Shown here: positions 1 through 9,837 of the stretch, piece by piece | Position numbering within the stretch: the first letter of the stretch is position 1 | Layout: the number at the start of each line of letters is the position of its first letter | Assembly (NCBI GenBank): GCA_902602765.1 | Contig: CACKSH010000005.1 | Coordinates: 58,209-122,208 of the forward strand | Length of the DNA stretch: 64,000 nt | DNA from: Paracoccaceae bacterium | GTDB taxonomy: Bacteria > Pseudomonadota > Alphaproteobacteria > Rhodobacterales > Rhodobacteraceae | Direction of reading: 5' to 3' | The notes under the pieces: generated by a model | What the model saw: only the letters and a program-made list of their open reading frames with translations | Told to the model about the DNA's origin: nothing | The model's database searches: none | Made by a program: the position numbers and the translations under genes

Positions 1-71
1 TGCCATTTTTGCAAATCTCCAATGTTGGACGTTCCCACGCTCAATTTCACTAGGTGTATAGTTGCAATCAT
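1..71 (-). CDS. DUF1489 family protein, N-terminal fragment cut by the window edge
   Basis: Read on the minus strand from an ATG at 71-69, the first 23 codons give MIATIHLVKLSVG, then TSNIGDLQKW. This resembles the start of alphaproteobacterial DUF1489 proteins, which typically open with a hydrophobic strand, LIKLCVG and then a D/E-L-x-x-W stretch. The rest of the gene lies outside the window. It is divergent from the ribonucleotide reductase, sharing a 125-base intergenic region. The family has no established function. The call rests on a short match and is moderate only. Confidence 0.5.
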   Translation of the reverse strand, partial: MIATIHLVKLSVGTSNIGDLQKW

Positions 72-196
72 GGTTGTGCCTTAGTTACCTTATAAAACTT
101 CAATTTTTGCTGTGTTGACGCAAATCTAGTTAGCAGGTAAACTGCTGTACCGTGTTTAACGTACCTCAGAAACTAGTGCCGTATAAAGGATTTTAA

Positions 197-2464
197 ATGT
201 CAGATTTTCCAATGACAATTTCTGAACAAATTTGGGATATGAAATACAGACTAAAGGACCAAAACGGTGCATTTCTTGAGCATAACGTTAAGCATACCTG
301 GTGGCGGATAGCCAAAGCTTTATCAAAAGCTGAAGCAGACCCAAAAAAATGGGAAACTATTTTCTTTAATACTTTAACTAATTTTAAATTTTTGCCGGCT
401 GGTAGAATAACAGCCGGTTCAGGAACCGAACGAAATGTAACATTATTCAATTGCTTCGTAATGGGAGTGATACCCGATAGTATGAGTGGCATTTTTGATA
501 TGCTGAAAGAAGCCGCTTTAACTATGCAGCAGGGTGGAGGGATAGGCTATGATTTCAGTACTATCCGGCCAAAAGGTTCCCTTGTAAAAGGCATTGCAGC
601 CGATGCGTCTGGTCCAGTATCATTCATGGACGTATGGGATTCTATGTGCAGGACTATTATGTCGGCAGGCTCGCGGCGTGGCGCCATGATGGCAACAATG
701 CGGTGTGACCATCCTGATATTGAAGAATTTATTGCTGCAAAGTCGGATTCACAAAAACTGCGAATGTTCAACTTATCTGTACTGGTAACTGATGCATTTA
801 TGGATGCAGTGAAAAAGGGTAAAAATTGGAAACTTACCTATAATAACAAAGTATATAGTGTCATTAAAGCAGCTCATCTTTGGGATAAAATCATGCATGC
901 AACGTATAACTTTGCCGAGCCAGGAGTGATTTTTATTGATAGAATAAATGAGACAAATAATTTAAATTATTGTGAAACGATAACGGCGACAAATCCTTGT
1001 GGGGAGCAGCCTTTACCTCCCTATGGGGCATGTTTACTGGGCTCAATTAACTTGGCCAAACTAGTTGAGCATCCATTTAATGAAAATGCCTATTTGGATG
1101 TTCCTCAATTAGAAGAGTTAGTTACTACGGCCGTGCGGATGATGGATAATGTCATCGATGTATCCCAGTTTCCGCTTGAAGCACAAAAGCAGGAGGCACT
1201 AAATAAACGTCGGATTGGTTTGGGTGTGACTGGTCTTGCAGATGCTTTGCTGATGGTGGGTTTGCGGTATGGCTCTGATGAAGCGGTTAAAAAAACTGAA
1301 CAGTGGATGAAAATAATAGCGCGCTCATCTTACAATGCTTCGATAAACTTGGCGAAGGAAAAGGGCGCCTTCCCACTTTTTGATCCTGAAAAGTTTATAG
1401 CATCAGGTAATATGAAACAAATGGACGATGATATTAAACAAGCGATCCATAAATTCGGAATAAGAAATGCTCTTTTAACGTCAATTGCACCGACTGGTAC
1501 AATCTCTTTATATGCGGGTAATGTCAGCTCTGGTATCGAGCCCGTTTTTGCATACAGCTATACGCGAAAAGTTTTACAAAATGATGGCTCTCATATTGAG
1601 GAAGAAGTTGTAGATTATGCAGTTCAAATGTGGAGGGATAAATTTGGCAATGCGCAACTACCTGATTATTTCGTAAGTGCGCAAAACTTGACCCCATCAG
1701 ATCATGTTAGAATGCAAGCTGCAGCCCAAAAGTGGGTTGATAGCTCAATATCTAAAACTATAAATTGTCCTGAAGATATAAGTTTTGGTGACTTTAAAGA
1801 AGTATACATTCAAGCTTATGATACTGGTTGTAAAGGTTGCACCACCTATAGGCCTAACGAGGTAACAGGATCAGTTCTGACGGTGGCATCGGAAGATAAA
1901 TCTAAATCTGACACAGAGATAGATGGGGATATCATCTATATGTCGGAGCCTCTAGACCGACCCGAAACCCTCGATGGTAATACCTACAAGTTAAAGTGGC
2001 CAGATAGCGAACATGCAATTTATGTAACCATCAATGACATAATTGTTAATGATCAAAGGCGTCCATTTGAGGTTTTTATAAATTCTAAAAATATGGAGCA
2101 TTTTGCGTGGACAGTTGGTTTAACGCGAATGATTTCTGCAGTATTCCGTCGTGGTGGTGATGTTTCTTTTGTCGTCGATGAACTGAAGGCCGTGTTCGAT
2201 CCCAGAGGTGGAGCCTGGGTGGGTGGAAAATACATTCCGTCGATCTTGGCAGCTATTGGTGGTGTTCTTGAAGAACATATGACGAAGATCGGGTTTATTA
2301 GGGTTTCTGATGAATCGCCTATTCAAAAAAATGCTGAAACCAATAAGGTAGAAAATCTGAAAAAAAACCGAAAAAAATCTTGCTCTTCGTGTGGTCAGTT
2401 TGACCTTCAGATGATCGAAGGGTGCATGACTTGTCGGAACTGCGGTTACTCAAAGTGTGGTTAA
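197..2464 (+). CDS. nrdJ: Adenosylcobalamin-dependent (class II) ribonucleotide reductase
   Basis: Reduces ribonucleotides to deoxyribonucleotides using a radical generated from coenzyme B12, so it works without oxygen-dependent radical formation. The 755-residue protein has the N-terminal active-site cysteine (C86 in LFNCFV), the radical-site motif NPCGE (266-270) followed by GACLLGSINL, the phosphate-binding loop APTGTIS near residue 435, and GCKGCTTYRPN. A C-terminal tail (about 729-754) carries several CxxC pairs resembling a zinc ribbon and probably includes the redox-shuttle cysteines. The ATG follows AAAGGA with good spacing. The protein is of the shorter class II type; many Rhodobacterales carry a much longer NrdJ. 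No cobalamin riboswitch is visible upstream. The SseB-like gene follows after 28 bases. Confidence 0.93.
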   Translation: MSDFPMTISEQIWDMKYRLKDQNGAFLEHNVKHTWWRIAKALSKAEADPKKWETIFFNTLTNFKFLPAGRITAGSGTERNVTLFNCFVMGVIPDSMSGIFDMLKEAALTMQQGGGIGYDFSTIRPKGSLVKGIAADASGPVSFMDVWDSMCRTIMSAGSRRGAMMATMRCDHPDIEEFIAAKSDSQKLRMFNLSVLVTDAFMDAVKKGKNWKLTYNNKVYSVIKAAHLWDKIMHATYNFAEPGVIFIDRINETNNLNYCETITATNPCGEQPLPPYGACLLGSINLAKLVEHPFNENAYLDVPQLEELVTTAVRMMDNVIDVSQFPLEAQKQEALNKRRIGLGVTGLADALLMVGLRYGSDEAVKKTEQWMKIIARSSYNASINLAKEKGAFPLFDPEKFIASGNMKQMDDDIKQAIHKFGIRNALLTSIAPTGTISLYAGNVSSGIEPVFAYSYTRKVLQNDGSHIEEEVVDYAVQMWRDKFGNAQLPDYFVSAQNLTPSDHVRMQAAAQKWVDSSISKTINCPEDISFGDFKEVYIQAYDTGCKGCTTYRPNEVTGSVLTVASEDKSKSDTEIDGDIIYMSEPLDRPETLDGNTYKLKWPDSEHAIYVTINDIIVNDQRRPFEVFINSKNMEHFAWTVGLTRMISAVFRRGGDVSFVVDELKAVFDPRGGAWVGGKYIPSILAAIGGVLEEHMTKIGFIRVSDESPIQKNAETNKVENLKKNRKKSCSSCGQFDLQMIEGCMTCRNCGYSKCG

Positions 2465-2492
2465 CGCAAAAAGGTTATTAAAAGAATTCTGA

Positions 2493-3293
2493 ATGACTGA
2501 AAAAATTACCAAGCTTGATGAGCTTAAAAAGTTAGCTGATGGTTCAGACCATAGTGGCAAATCAAGATTTTTCTTTTATGAAGCTCTTATCGATACTGAA
2601 CTATATCTATTACTTGAGAAAGAAATTGAAAGCGGTATAGCATGTCCGAAGTTAATTGAAACATCGGAAGATAAATACGCCTTAGTTTTTGATACCATCG
2701 CCAGGTTAGTTGATTTTACTGAAAATAGCTCTCCCTATCTTGCGCTAACGGGGCGCATGGTTCTACCTATGTTAAAAGAACAGAAGCTTGGCTTGGGCTT
2801 AAATTTAAATTTGGCAGTTCCGTCAGAGATACTCCTTAGTAGTCGTGATATTGATTGGCTTCAGAATATTGTTGAGCAAGCTCCAGAAAGATTACACGAT
2901 AAGATAACTGCGTTTAGCAAACCGAGTATACCGTTCGTAGTAAGAGATGTTTTAAATAAGAAATTAAGATATTTATCTGACTTTGTTGGCGGAGCATGGA
3001 CTGCTGAAGCCATTTATTTAAATGGCCACAAATCTCAAGTCATTGTATTCGTTGATGTAAACCCAATGATGCATGGTGCAGTAGCGAAGGCAGTAAATGA
3101 AGCACTTACTTTTATCCCTCACGCCGATGAGCTAACCGACGTTATCTTTCTTAAAGTTGATAACCCATTTTTAAAAAAAATTAAGAAGGTGGGTACCTTT
3201 ATTAATTTCGAGAAAGTGTCTAAAGAAACAATCAATCCGAGTGAAATGGACGAAAAGCTGAAAAAGTCGCTTAAACCGCCGCGGCTTAGGTGA
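2493..3293 (+). CDS. SseB family protein
   Basis: A 266-residue soluble protein with no signal peptide or membrane segment. The N-terminal 120 residues resemble the SseB N-terminal fold (short helix, then FFYEALIDTELYLLLE, later YLALTGRMVLPMLKEQKLGLGLNLN). Such proteins are widespread in Rhodobacterales and have no firmly assigned biochemical role. The C-terminal part (about 155-266) carries the SseB C-terminal type pattern, with a strand VIVFVDVNP and a basic tail. It lies 28 bases after nrdJ and is probably cotranscribed. It converges on the dehydrogenase gene at 3318, leaving only 24 bases between stops. Confidence 0.65.
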   Translation: MTEKITKLDELKKLADGSDHSGKSRFFFYEALIDTELYLLLEKEIESGIACPKLIETSEDKYALVFDTIARLVDFTENSSPYLALTGRMVLPMLKEQKLGLGLNLNLAVPSEILLSSRDIDWLQNIVEQAPERLHDKITAFSKPSIPFVVRDVLNKKLRYLSDFVGGAWTAEAIYLNGHKSQVIVFVDVNPMMHGAVAKAVNEALTFIPHADELTDVIFLKVDNPFLKKIKKVGTFINFEKVSKETINPSEMDEKLKKSLKPPRLR

Positions 3294-3317
3294 CTTTTTT
3301 GAATTATACAGCCTGAA

Positions 3318-5759
3318 CTAGGCCTTTGTGCGCTTACTAAGTGGGTCGTATAAAGGTTTTAGAGATGCTTTGGCTTCGCAAATAGTACCTGAAACATCTA
3401 TTTCAAATTTTGATGAAAGAAGCTCTTCTGGACTTTCACCTTCGCATGGGACGTATCCCATGCCGATTGCTCCACCCAATTTATGACCATAATTACCCGA
3501 GCTAATATAACCTACAATGTCACCATCTCTCATTATTGGTTCGTTATGATATAATAATGGTTCAGGATCTGTCAGTTGAAATTGTACCAATCTTTTTTCT
3601 AAGCCCAATTCTCTTTTTTCAATCACAGCTTTTTTACCTATGAAATTAGTCTTATCAGTATCTACTGCGAAGCCTAACCCGGCTTCAAGCACGTGGTCTT
3701 CGCATGTTATATCATGGCCAAAATGCCGGTAAGCTTTTTCTATTCTGCAGCTGTCCATCATATGCATTCCACATAATTTTAAATTATGATCTGAACCAGC
3801 ATCAATTACTGTCTCGAATATATGACCGCACTGATCACTACTAATGTATAGTTCCCATCCAAGTTCCCCAACATAAGAAACTCTATGTGCACGGGCTATA
3901 CCCATTCCTATTTCAATGACTTGCGCAGTTCCAAAAGGATTTGTTTCATTCTCGAAATTATTTGGTGAAACACTTTTTAATAAAGCTCTTGAGGCTGGTC
4001 CCATTAAGGCAATAACTCCCTCAGCCGCAGTAATGTCTGTAATAACTACGCTATAGTCCTTTTGGTTTCTACGCAGCCAAGTTTCATCAGCAAGTCGAGT
4101 GGTGGCAGGTGTTACGATCAAATATGTGGTTTCACTTAGTCTGGTGACAGTAACGTCTGCTTCTATACCGCCCTTTGAGTTCAAAAATTGGGTGTATACT
4201 ATTTTTCCTATATCGACAGATAAGTTGGCACCGCACAAATAGTTTAAAAAGCTTTCAGCATCTTTACCTTCTACTCGTATTTTGCCGAAAGTAGACATAT
4301 CATATAGACCAACATTCTCCCTTACAGCCATGTGCTCTCTAGCAGAATTTTCAAACCAATTCTGGCGTTTCCAACTATAAACATATTCATCATGTTGCCC
4401 GTCTAAAGAGAACCAATTTGCTCGCTCCCAACCAGCTGCTTCTCCAAAGACTGCGCCTTTTGACCTGAGATGTTCATGGAAAGGTGTTCTTCTAACCCCT
4501 CTGGCACTTGCCTTTTGTCTAAAAGGGAAATGATCAGCATATAGCAGACCAAGTGTTTCTTTTGAGCGTTCAAATAAATATTTCTTATTTCCCTGAAAAG
4601 GCTGCATTCGACTTATATCCACATCGCCTAAGTCAAATGGTTTTTCTTTATCTTGCATCCATTGCGCAAGTGCCATTCCTGCGCCCCCAGCAGATTGTAT
4701 ACCTATTGAATTAAAACCCGCTGCTACCCAAACATTTTCCATTTCAGGAGTGCGACCGAGGTGATAGGCGTCATCGGGTGTGAAACTTTCTGGTCCATTA
4801 AAAAATGTATGAATTCCAGCTTTCTCAAGCATTGGAACTCTGTTTATAGCCATTTCTAGTATTGGTTCAAAATGCTCGAAGTCTTCAGGAAGTTGGTCAA
4901 ATTCAAAATCTTTGGATATTCCAGACATACCCCAGGGCTTCGCATTAGGCTCAAATGCACCAAGTAACATTTTGCCGGCATCTTCTTTGTAATAGGCACA
5001 TTCATCGGGAACTCTTAGCACAGGTAGTTGGGTTAATCCGGCTATGGGTTCTGTAACTATATAAAAATGTTCACACGCATGGAGGGGAATATTCGTACCC
5101 AGCATCTTACCGACACTGTGTCCCCACATTCCAGCACAGTTTACTATTTCTTCACAAGCGATATGCCCACGCTCACCATGCTGATCAGTCCATTCAACGC
5201 CACTTACTTTATTTTGATTTTTAAATACTTTGGTTATAGTAACTCTTTCATGAATTTTAGCACCGAGCTGTCGTGCACCTTTTGCAAGAGCTAGAGCAAT
5301 ATTTGCCGGATCTCCTTGCCCGTCTTTCCCAAGAAATACTCCGCCTACTACACTTTCTAGATTGATATGCGGGTACCTATTTTGAATTTCATGTGGAGAA
5401 ATTTCTTCCACATCGACCCCAAAAGCTCTAGCCATGGCTGCAGAGCGTTTTAATTCTTCCATTCTTTCATTTGTAAGAGCAACACTTATTGAACCAACTC
5501 TTTTAAAACCTGTCGATACACCGGTTTCTTTTTCGAGATCAAAGTATAGTTCTTGCGTATATTTTGCTAATTTTGTCATGTTAGCACTGGCTCTTAGTTG
5601 CCCGATTAATCCTGCTGCATGCCAGGTTGTGCCAGAAGTTAGCTGTTTGCGCTCGAGCAAAACGATATCATTCCAGCCTAATTTACTTAAATGATAGGCC
5701 ACTGAGCAGCCAATGACCCCTCCACCTATGATAACAACTTTTGCTTTATCCTGTATCAT
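3318..5759 (-). CDS. FAD-dependent dimethylglycine/sarcosine dehydrogenase-like protein with GcvT domain
   Basis: This 813-residue protein has the architecture of dimethylglycine and sarcosine dehydrogenases. An N-terminal Rossmann FAD domain (IIGGGVIGCSVAYHL, residues 10-24) is followed by TTWHAAG (44-50), whose histidine, H47, matches the site of covalent FAD attachment in mammalian relatives. An FAO_M-type linker comes near 375-430 and a folate-binding GcvT and GcvT-C module from about 430 to the end. It would oxidatively demethylate a methylamine and pass the methyl group to tetrahydrofolate. It is the last gene of a minus-strand operon, 15 bases after the betaine-homocysteine methyltransferase. 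Compared with its paralogue at 6671, TTWHAAGLIGQLR fits sarcosine dehydrogenases of this order best, but the two substrates cannot be assigned from sequence alone. Confidence 0.8.
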   Translation of the reverse strand: MIQDKAKVVIIGGGVIGCSVAYHLSKLGWNDIVLLERKQLTSGTTWHAAGLIGQLRASANMTKLAKYTQELYFDLEKETGVSTGFKRVGSISVALTNERMEELKRSAAMARAFGVDVEEISPHEIQNRYPHINLESVVGGVFLGKDGQGDPANIALALAKGARQLGAKIHERVTITKVFKNQNKVSGVEWTDQHGERGHIACEEIVNCAGMWGHSVGKMLGTNIPLHACEHFYIVTEPIAGLTQLPVLRVPDECAYYKEDAGKMLLGAFEPNAKPWGMSGISKDFEFDQLPEDFEHFEPILEMAINRVPMLEKAGIHTFFNGPESFTPDDAYHLGRTPEMENVWVAAGFNSIGIQSAGGAGMALAQWMQDKEKPFDLGDVDISRMQPFQGNKKYLFERSKETLGLLYADHFPFRQKASARGVRRTPFHEHLRSKGAVFGEAAGWERANWFSLDGQHDEYVYSWKRQNWFENSAREHMAVRENVGLYDMSTFGKIRVEGKDAESFLNYLCGANLSVDIGKIVYTQFLNSKGGIEADVTVTRLSETTYLIVTPATTRLADETWLRRNQKDYSVVITDITAAEGVIALMGPASRALLKSVSPNNFENETNPFGTAQVIEIGMGIARAHRVSYVGELGWELYISSDQCGHIFETVIDAGSDHNLKLCGMHMMDSCRIEKAYRHFGHDITCEDHVLEAGLGFAVDTDKTNFIGKKAVIEKRELGLEKRLVQFQLTDPEPLLYHNEPIMRDGDIVGYISSGNYGHKLGGAIGMGYVPCEGESPEELLSSKFEIDVSGTICEAKASLKPLYDPLSKRTKA

Positions 5760-5774
5760 CGTTATCTAATATCC

Positions 5775-6674
5775 CTATAAAGTTTTGTACCCTAATTCAT
5801 GGATTTTCTGAGCAATCTTTGAAATATGCGTAGGACCAATTTCACAGCATCCACCAACAATACTGGCTCCATTTCTAATCCAATTAGTAACAAAATTACT
5901 ATATTCTTCCGGTCCCAAGTCTTTTCGAGCCGTTAAAGCATCAACCGTTGGTCTCGTTTTCAGAAATTCTGATGATATTTTAGAAAATCCATTCGCATAT
6001 GCTCCAAAAGCTAAACCCATTTTGGATATTATAGATAATGCATTACCCACCACTTCTGGTGGTGAACAGTTAATGAGAAGTGCCTCAACAAAATGATTAT
6101 TGATAACAGCTTCTACATCTTCCAGGTTTTCGCCAGAGCGAAGCTTTGTGCCATCTTTATCATCGACACTAAAGGATATCCAAACAGGTTTTTTGCTATT
6201 ATCCGTTGCCGCCAAAACCCCTTTAGCTTGTTTCAAAGAGCACACCGTCTCAACCAATAATATATCTACCTTAGGGGCGATACTTTCAACTTTCTCTTTA
6301 TATATTTTTGATGCTTCTTCTACTGGGGGGCAAATGTCGGGCCGGTATGATGCTACTAAAGGGCCAATTGAACCTGCAATTCGACCAGATCCAAACTTAT
6401 CACGGGCTTTACAGGCTGCAGCAACTGAAGAGTTCCATAAATTATGTACTTCATGCTCAAGTTCAAAGTGTTTTAAACGATCTCTGAGGATTGTGTAGCT
6501 GTTGGTGGTCGCTACAGTTGCCCCAGCCTCAAAGTAAGCACTATGAATATTTGAGACCATATTTGGGTCTTTTAGCATTATTTCTGTTGACCATAGTGGG
6601 GTAGGTTTTTCGCCATACTGTTTAACTAATTCTTGCCCAACTGATCCATCAAGAAGGGTGACTGCTTTTTTCAT
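5775..6674 (-). CDS. Homocysteine S-methyltransferase family protein, probably betaine-homocysteine methyltransferase
   Basis: Transfers a methyl group to homocysteine, giving methionine. In this context the donor is most likely glycine betaine, giving dimethylglycine. The 299-residue protein is a single homocysteine-methyltransferase barrel. The zinc ligands are visible as C203 (INCSPPE) and the pair C276/C277 (GGCCEIGPTHI). It overlaps the upstream dehydrogenase gene by four bases (6671-6674), which implies translational coupling, and is followed 15 bases later by a second dehydrogenase. Sandwiching between two DMGDH-type enzymes supports betaine over S-methylmethionine as donor, but that is inference from context. 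Confidence 0.82.
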   Translation of the reverse strand: MKKAVTLLDGSVGQELVKQYGEKPTPLWSTEIMLKDPNMVSNIHSAYFEAGATVATTNSYTILRDRLKHFELEHEVHNLWNSSVAAACKARDKFGSGRIAGSIGPLVASYRPDICPPVEEASKIYKEKVESIAPKVDILLVETVCSLKQAKGVLAATDNSKKPVWISFSVDDKDGTKLRSGENLEDVEAVINNHFVEALLINCSPPEVVGNALSIISKMGLAFGAYANGFSKISSEFLKTRPTVDALTARKDLGPEEYSNFVTNWIRNGASIVGGCCEIGPTHISKIAQKIHELGYKTL

Positions 6675-9118
6675 GCACGCAATCTCTCGTTAAGCGGATC
6701 CCAAATTGATCCATTAGCTTGAATAATAGCTTTGTGACGGTCTCCAAAAATTTCAACCTCAATTTCTATTCCTGCCGAAGCCAAATCACTTCTAATCATT
6801 CCCAGAGCTATTGAAGAATTTGTGCGATATCCCCAAGCGCCTGATGTTGTCTCTCCCACGATTTGACCATCTTTCCATAAAGTAGACATGTATGGTGCAT
6901 CACATTCTCCAGCACTTACGATTAGTGATACAAACTGTTTTTTAATTCCGCGCTGTCTTTCTATTTCTAATGCTGCTTTTCCCAGAAAATTTTCTTCTTT
7001 GTCAAACTTTATAAATCTCGACAAACCAGCTTCCTGTAGGCTGTAATCTGTTGAAATATCGCCTTTCCACGCTCTATAACCTTTTTCAATCCGAAGAGAA
7101 TTTAAGGCCCACATTCCGAACGGCTTTGCGCCTGCGTCAGTAATTTCTTTGTAGAGTGCGGATATATTTTCCACTTTAGTATGAATTTCCCAACCTAGCT
7201 CGCCTGCAAAACTAACGCGCAACAAATGACAGGGCTTGCCACATACTTTTGCTTTTTGATGGCTAAGCCAAGGTAAGTGTAGATCCGCAGTAGTACCAAT
7301 TTTTCCAAGTAAATCGCGAGACTTGGGGCCGGTAATTATCAATGTACTTATGCTCTTTGTATTATCTGTCACAGATATATTTTCAGAAGATGCTTTATTA
7401 ACAATATCCCAGTCATGCCACTGAGCCGAAGCAGCTGTTATCAGAGTAAATTTTTCTTCAGAGTGCCGTACTATCGACATCTCAGTTAGTGTCCGGCCTC
7501 TTTTATCCGCAAAATAAGCCAAATTAAGACGTCCAGTTTTCGGTAAAGACCCTGCTATCCTTTCTTTTAGCCATGCGGCGGCACCTGTGCCCTCAATGTC
7601 AAAGCGGCTGAAGCCGGGTAAGTCTAATACTCCTACTTCATCTCGCACGGCATAACATTCTTCTTTAATTCGTTGTTCCCAAGGTCCTGAACGCTTCCAA
7701 GTTTGGGTTGCTTTTTCTGTAGTGTCATCAGCGGTATGGGCGAACCAATTTGCGCGTTCCCACCCATTGTAAGCGCCCATTTGACCACCTTTTTTTATTA
7801 TTTGATCATGTGCAGGGGAAAGTTTTTTATTTCTGCCTGCAGGCCACTCATGCCATGGGAAATGCATAGCATATTCGTGACCATAAATCTCCATACCCTT
7901 GGCAACGCAATAGTCATGATCTGTATAATCTGTGTAACGTCGCGGATCACACGACCACATATCCCATTCCGTTTCGCCTTCAATTATCCATTCTGACAAA
8001 ACCTTTCCGGCCCCACCGCCTTGAGCAATCCCAAAGGTAAACACACACGCCTCAAATGCGTTAGGTACCCCAGGCATTGGGCCTATCAATGGCAGCCCAT
8101 CTGGTGCATAGGGGATAGGTCCATTAATGACTTTACTTACGCCTGCTTCACCTAATATAGGCACTCGAGCAAGCGCATCTTCAACGTACCACTCCAATCG
8201 ATCTAGATCATCTGGATATAGCTGAAAACTAAAATCCTCTGGCATTGGATCGTCGGGCTTCGCCCAGTGGGCCCGACAATTTCGTTCATATGGACCAAGA
8301 TTGAAGCCAAACTTTTCTTGGCGAAGGTAATAACTACTGTCAACATCGCGAAGTAGTGGAAGTTTGTGTTGTTCTTTTGAAGACCAATCTTTTACAGCAT
8401 CGACTTCCTCAAATAATAGATACTGATGGCTCATAACCATCATAGGAACAGTTCTTCCACCGAATGGTATGAACCATTCTCCAACTCTTTGTGCATAATA
8501 GCCCGCTGCATTGACGACATATTCGCATCTAATGTCCCCTTTTGTAGTATGAATAATCCATTCATTATTTTTTCTACTCACCCCACTTGCTGAGCAAAAG
8601 CGGATAATTTCTGCACCCAAATCTCTGGCACCCTTAGCCAGCGCTTGGGTTAGTTGTGCTGGGTCGATATCCCCATCACTTGGATCGTGAAGAGCGCCTG
8701 AAAGGTCATGAGTTTCTATAAAGGGATATATATTTTTGATCTCTTCTAACCCAAGGATCTTAATATCCATACCCTGATATTGACCCATTCCTCTAGCACG
8801 TTCAAACTCTTGCATGCGTTCTTTGGAATGAGCGAGCCTAATTGAACCTGTCATATGATAATTCATAGGGTAGTCAACTTCTTGTGCTAATCCACTATAT
8901 AATTCAGTTGAATAACGCTGCATATTCATTATTGACCAACTTGTAGAAAATGTTGGTACGTTTCCCGCTGCATGCCATGTAGACCCAGCTGTAAGTTCAT
9001 TTTTTTCAATAAGTATACAGTCTGCCCACCCTTCTTTGGCGAGATGATATAGTGCTGATGCCCCTACGACTCCACCTCCTATTATTACAACCCTTGCAGA
9101 TTTTGGAAATTCAGACAT
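6671..9118 (-). CDS. FAD-dependent dimethylglycine dehydrogenase-like protein with GcvT domain
   Basis: An 815-residue paralogue of the protein at 3318 with the same domain order: Rossmann FAD motif VVIIGGGVVGASALYHL near the N-terminus, STWHAAG with candidate flavinylated H49, a middle FAO_M-type region (about 375-430), then GcvT and GcvT-C domains. It probably oxidises dimethylglycine, the product of the adjacent methyltransferase, transferring the methyl group to tetrahydrofolate. It is the first enzyme gene of the operon, 41 bases downstream of the XRE-cupin regulator. The two paralogues differ throughout, so this is not a recent duplication. Which one takes dimethylglycine and which sarcosine remains unproven. 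Confidence 0.8.
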   Translation of the reverse strand: MSEFPKSARVVIIGGGVVGASALYHLAKEGWADCILIEKNELTAGSTWHAAGNVPTFSTSWSIMNMQRYSTELYSGLAQEVDYPMNYHMTGSIRLAHSKERMQEFERARGMGQYQGMDIKILGLEEIKNIYPFIETHDLSGALHDPSDGDIDPAQLTQALAKGARDLGAEIIRFCSASGVSRKNNEWIIHTTKGDIRCEYVVNAAGYYAQRVGEWFIPFGGRTVPMMVMSHQYLLFEEVDAVKDWSSKEQHKLPLLRDVDSSYYLRQEKFGFNLGPYERNCRAHWAKPDDPMPEDFSFQLYPDDLDRLEWYVEDALARVPILGEAGVSKVINGPIPYAPDGLPLIGPMPGVPNAFEACVFTFGIAQGGGAGKVLSEWIIEGETEWDMWSCDPRRYTDYTDHDYCVAKGMEIYGHEYAMHFPWHEWPAGRNKKLSPAHDQIIKKGGQMGAYNGWERANWFAHTADDTTEKATQTWKRSGPWEQRIKEECYAVRDEVGVLDLPGFSRFDIEGTGAAAWLKERIAGSLPKTGRLNLAYFADKRGRTLTEMSIVRHSEEKFTLITAASAQWHDWDIVNKASSENISVTDNTKSISTLIITGPKSRDLLGKIGTTADLHLPWLSHQKAKVCGKPCHLLRVSFAGELGWEIHTKVENISALYKEITDAGAKPFGMWALNSLRIEKGYRAWKGDISTDYSLQEAGLSRFIKFDKEENFLGKAALEIERQRGIKKQFVSLIVSAGECDAPYMSTLWKDGQIVGETTSGAWGYRTNSSIALGMIRSDLASAGIEIEVEIFGDRHKAIIQANGSIWDPLNERLRA

Positions 9119-9159
9119 TTTTATCTCCCTAAATACTTATTTAAAGCAAATTTACATTT

Positions 9160-9732
9160 TTAATAAATTGGTGGGGCAATTACCCAAATTATATTGCAGG
9201 GTTTTGAGAATGGGTTCGCCCAACTATGTGCTTCCCCTTTAATTCTAAAACTATCGCCCTCACTTACTTTGAATTCTTTATCGTTTATATTTAAAACAAG
9301 ACTTCCGCTTATTACGTATCCAACTTCTTGCGTTTTTCTCTTTTGTATTTTTGCCAACTTTGAATTTGGCTCAAACGTCGAGTACACTACCTCGAAATCA
9401 TCAGTAAGGTCAGGCGAAAGCAACTCTTCTTTAAGACCAGACGAGTTTGAGCCTATGACCCTTCGTGCAGATTTTCTTACGATATACCCTTCTTCTTCTG
9501 AGCCTGAACTTGTCTGTCCAAATAATATTGATAGAGGGACGTTAAGAACATGAGCCAAGTCTCTTAAGTCATCAATTGATGGTTGAGACTTATCTCTTTC
9601 TATCTGACTGATCCATCCCAGTGACTTTTCTGTAGCCACAGATAATTCTTTAATTGTCATTTTCCGAGACTTCCTTAGTGACCGAAGATCGGCACCCAAG
9701 GTTGATGAAGCATTTGGATCAAAATTTTGCAT
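9160..9732 (-). CDS. XRE family transcriptional regulator with C-terminal cupin domain
   Basis: A 190-residue two-domain regulator. Residues 13-70 form an HTH_3/XRE DNA-binding domain (LRSLRKSRKMTIKELSVATEKS...ISQIERDKSQPSIDDL). Residues 115-188 form a small cupin barrel (GYVISGSLVLNINDKEF, then SFRIKGEAHSWANP), which in this family senses a small ligand. It sits 41 bases upstream of the betaine demethylation genes on the same strand, so it is likely the pathway regulator and probably autoregulated. The ligand cannot be read from sequence; betaine, dimethylglycine or sarcosine are the natural candidates. Confidence 0.85.
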   Translation of the reverse strand: MQNFDPNASSTLGADLRSLRKSRKMTIKELSVATEKSLGWISQIERDKSQPSIDDLRDLAHVLNVPLSILFGQTSSGSEEEGYIVRKSARRVIGSNSSGLKEELLSPDLTDDFEVVYSTFEPNSKLAKIQKRKTQEVGYVISGSLVLNINDKEFKVSEGDSFRIKGEAHSWANPFSKPCNIIWVIAPPIY

Positions 9733-9837
9733 TAGCGTCCCACAAATAAGCTATAAGTAGGGTGTTAGTAGTTCGTGAAAAAATCAAGTAAAATTTCATA
9801 ACTATAGACTTTTTTTAGTTTCTTGTTTAGGCGATGT

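Noticed and set aside
72..196. Possible cobalamin riboswitch upstream of the B12-dependent reductase
   Set aside because: No B12-box-like sequence or long structured leader is visible in the 125 bases; nothing supports it.
6100..6498. A 132-codon open frame on the plus strand inside the methyltransferase gene
   Set aside because: It is antisense to a clearly coding gene with intact catalytic motifs and matches no family; it is a shadow frame. Other long antisense frames were dropped for the same reason.
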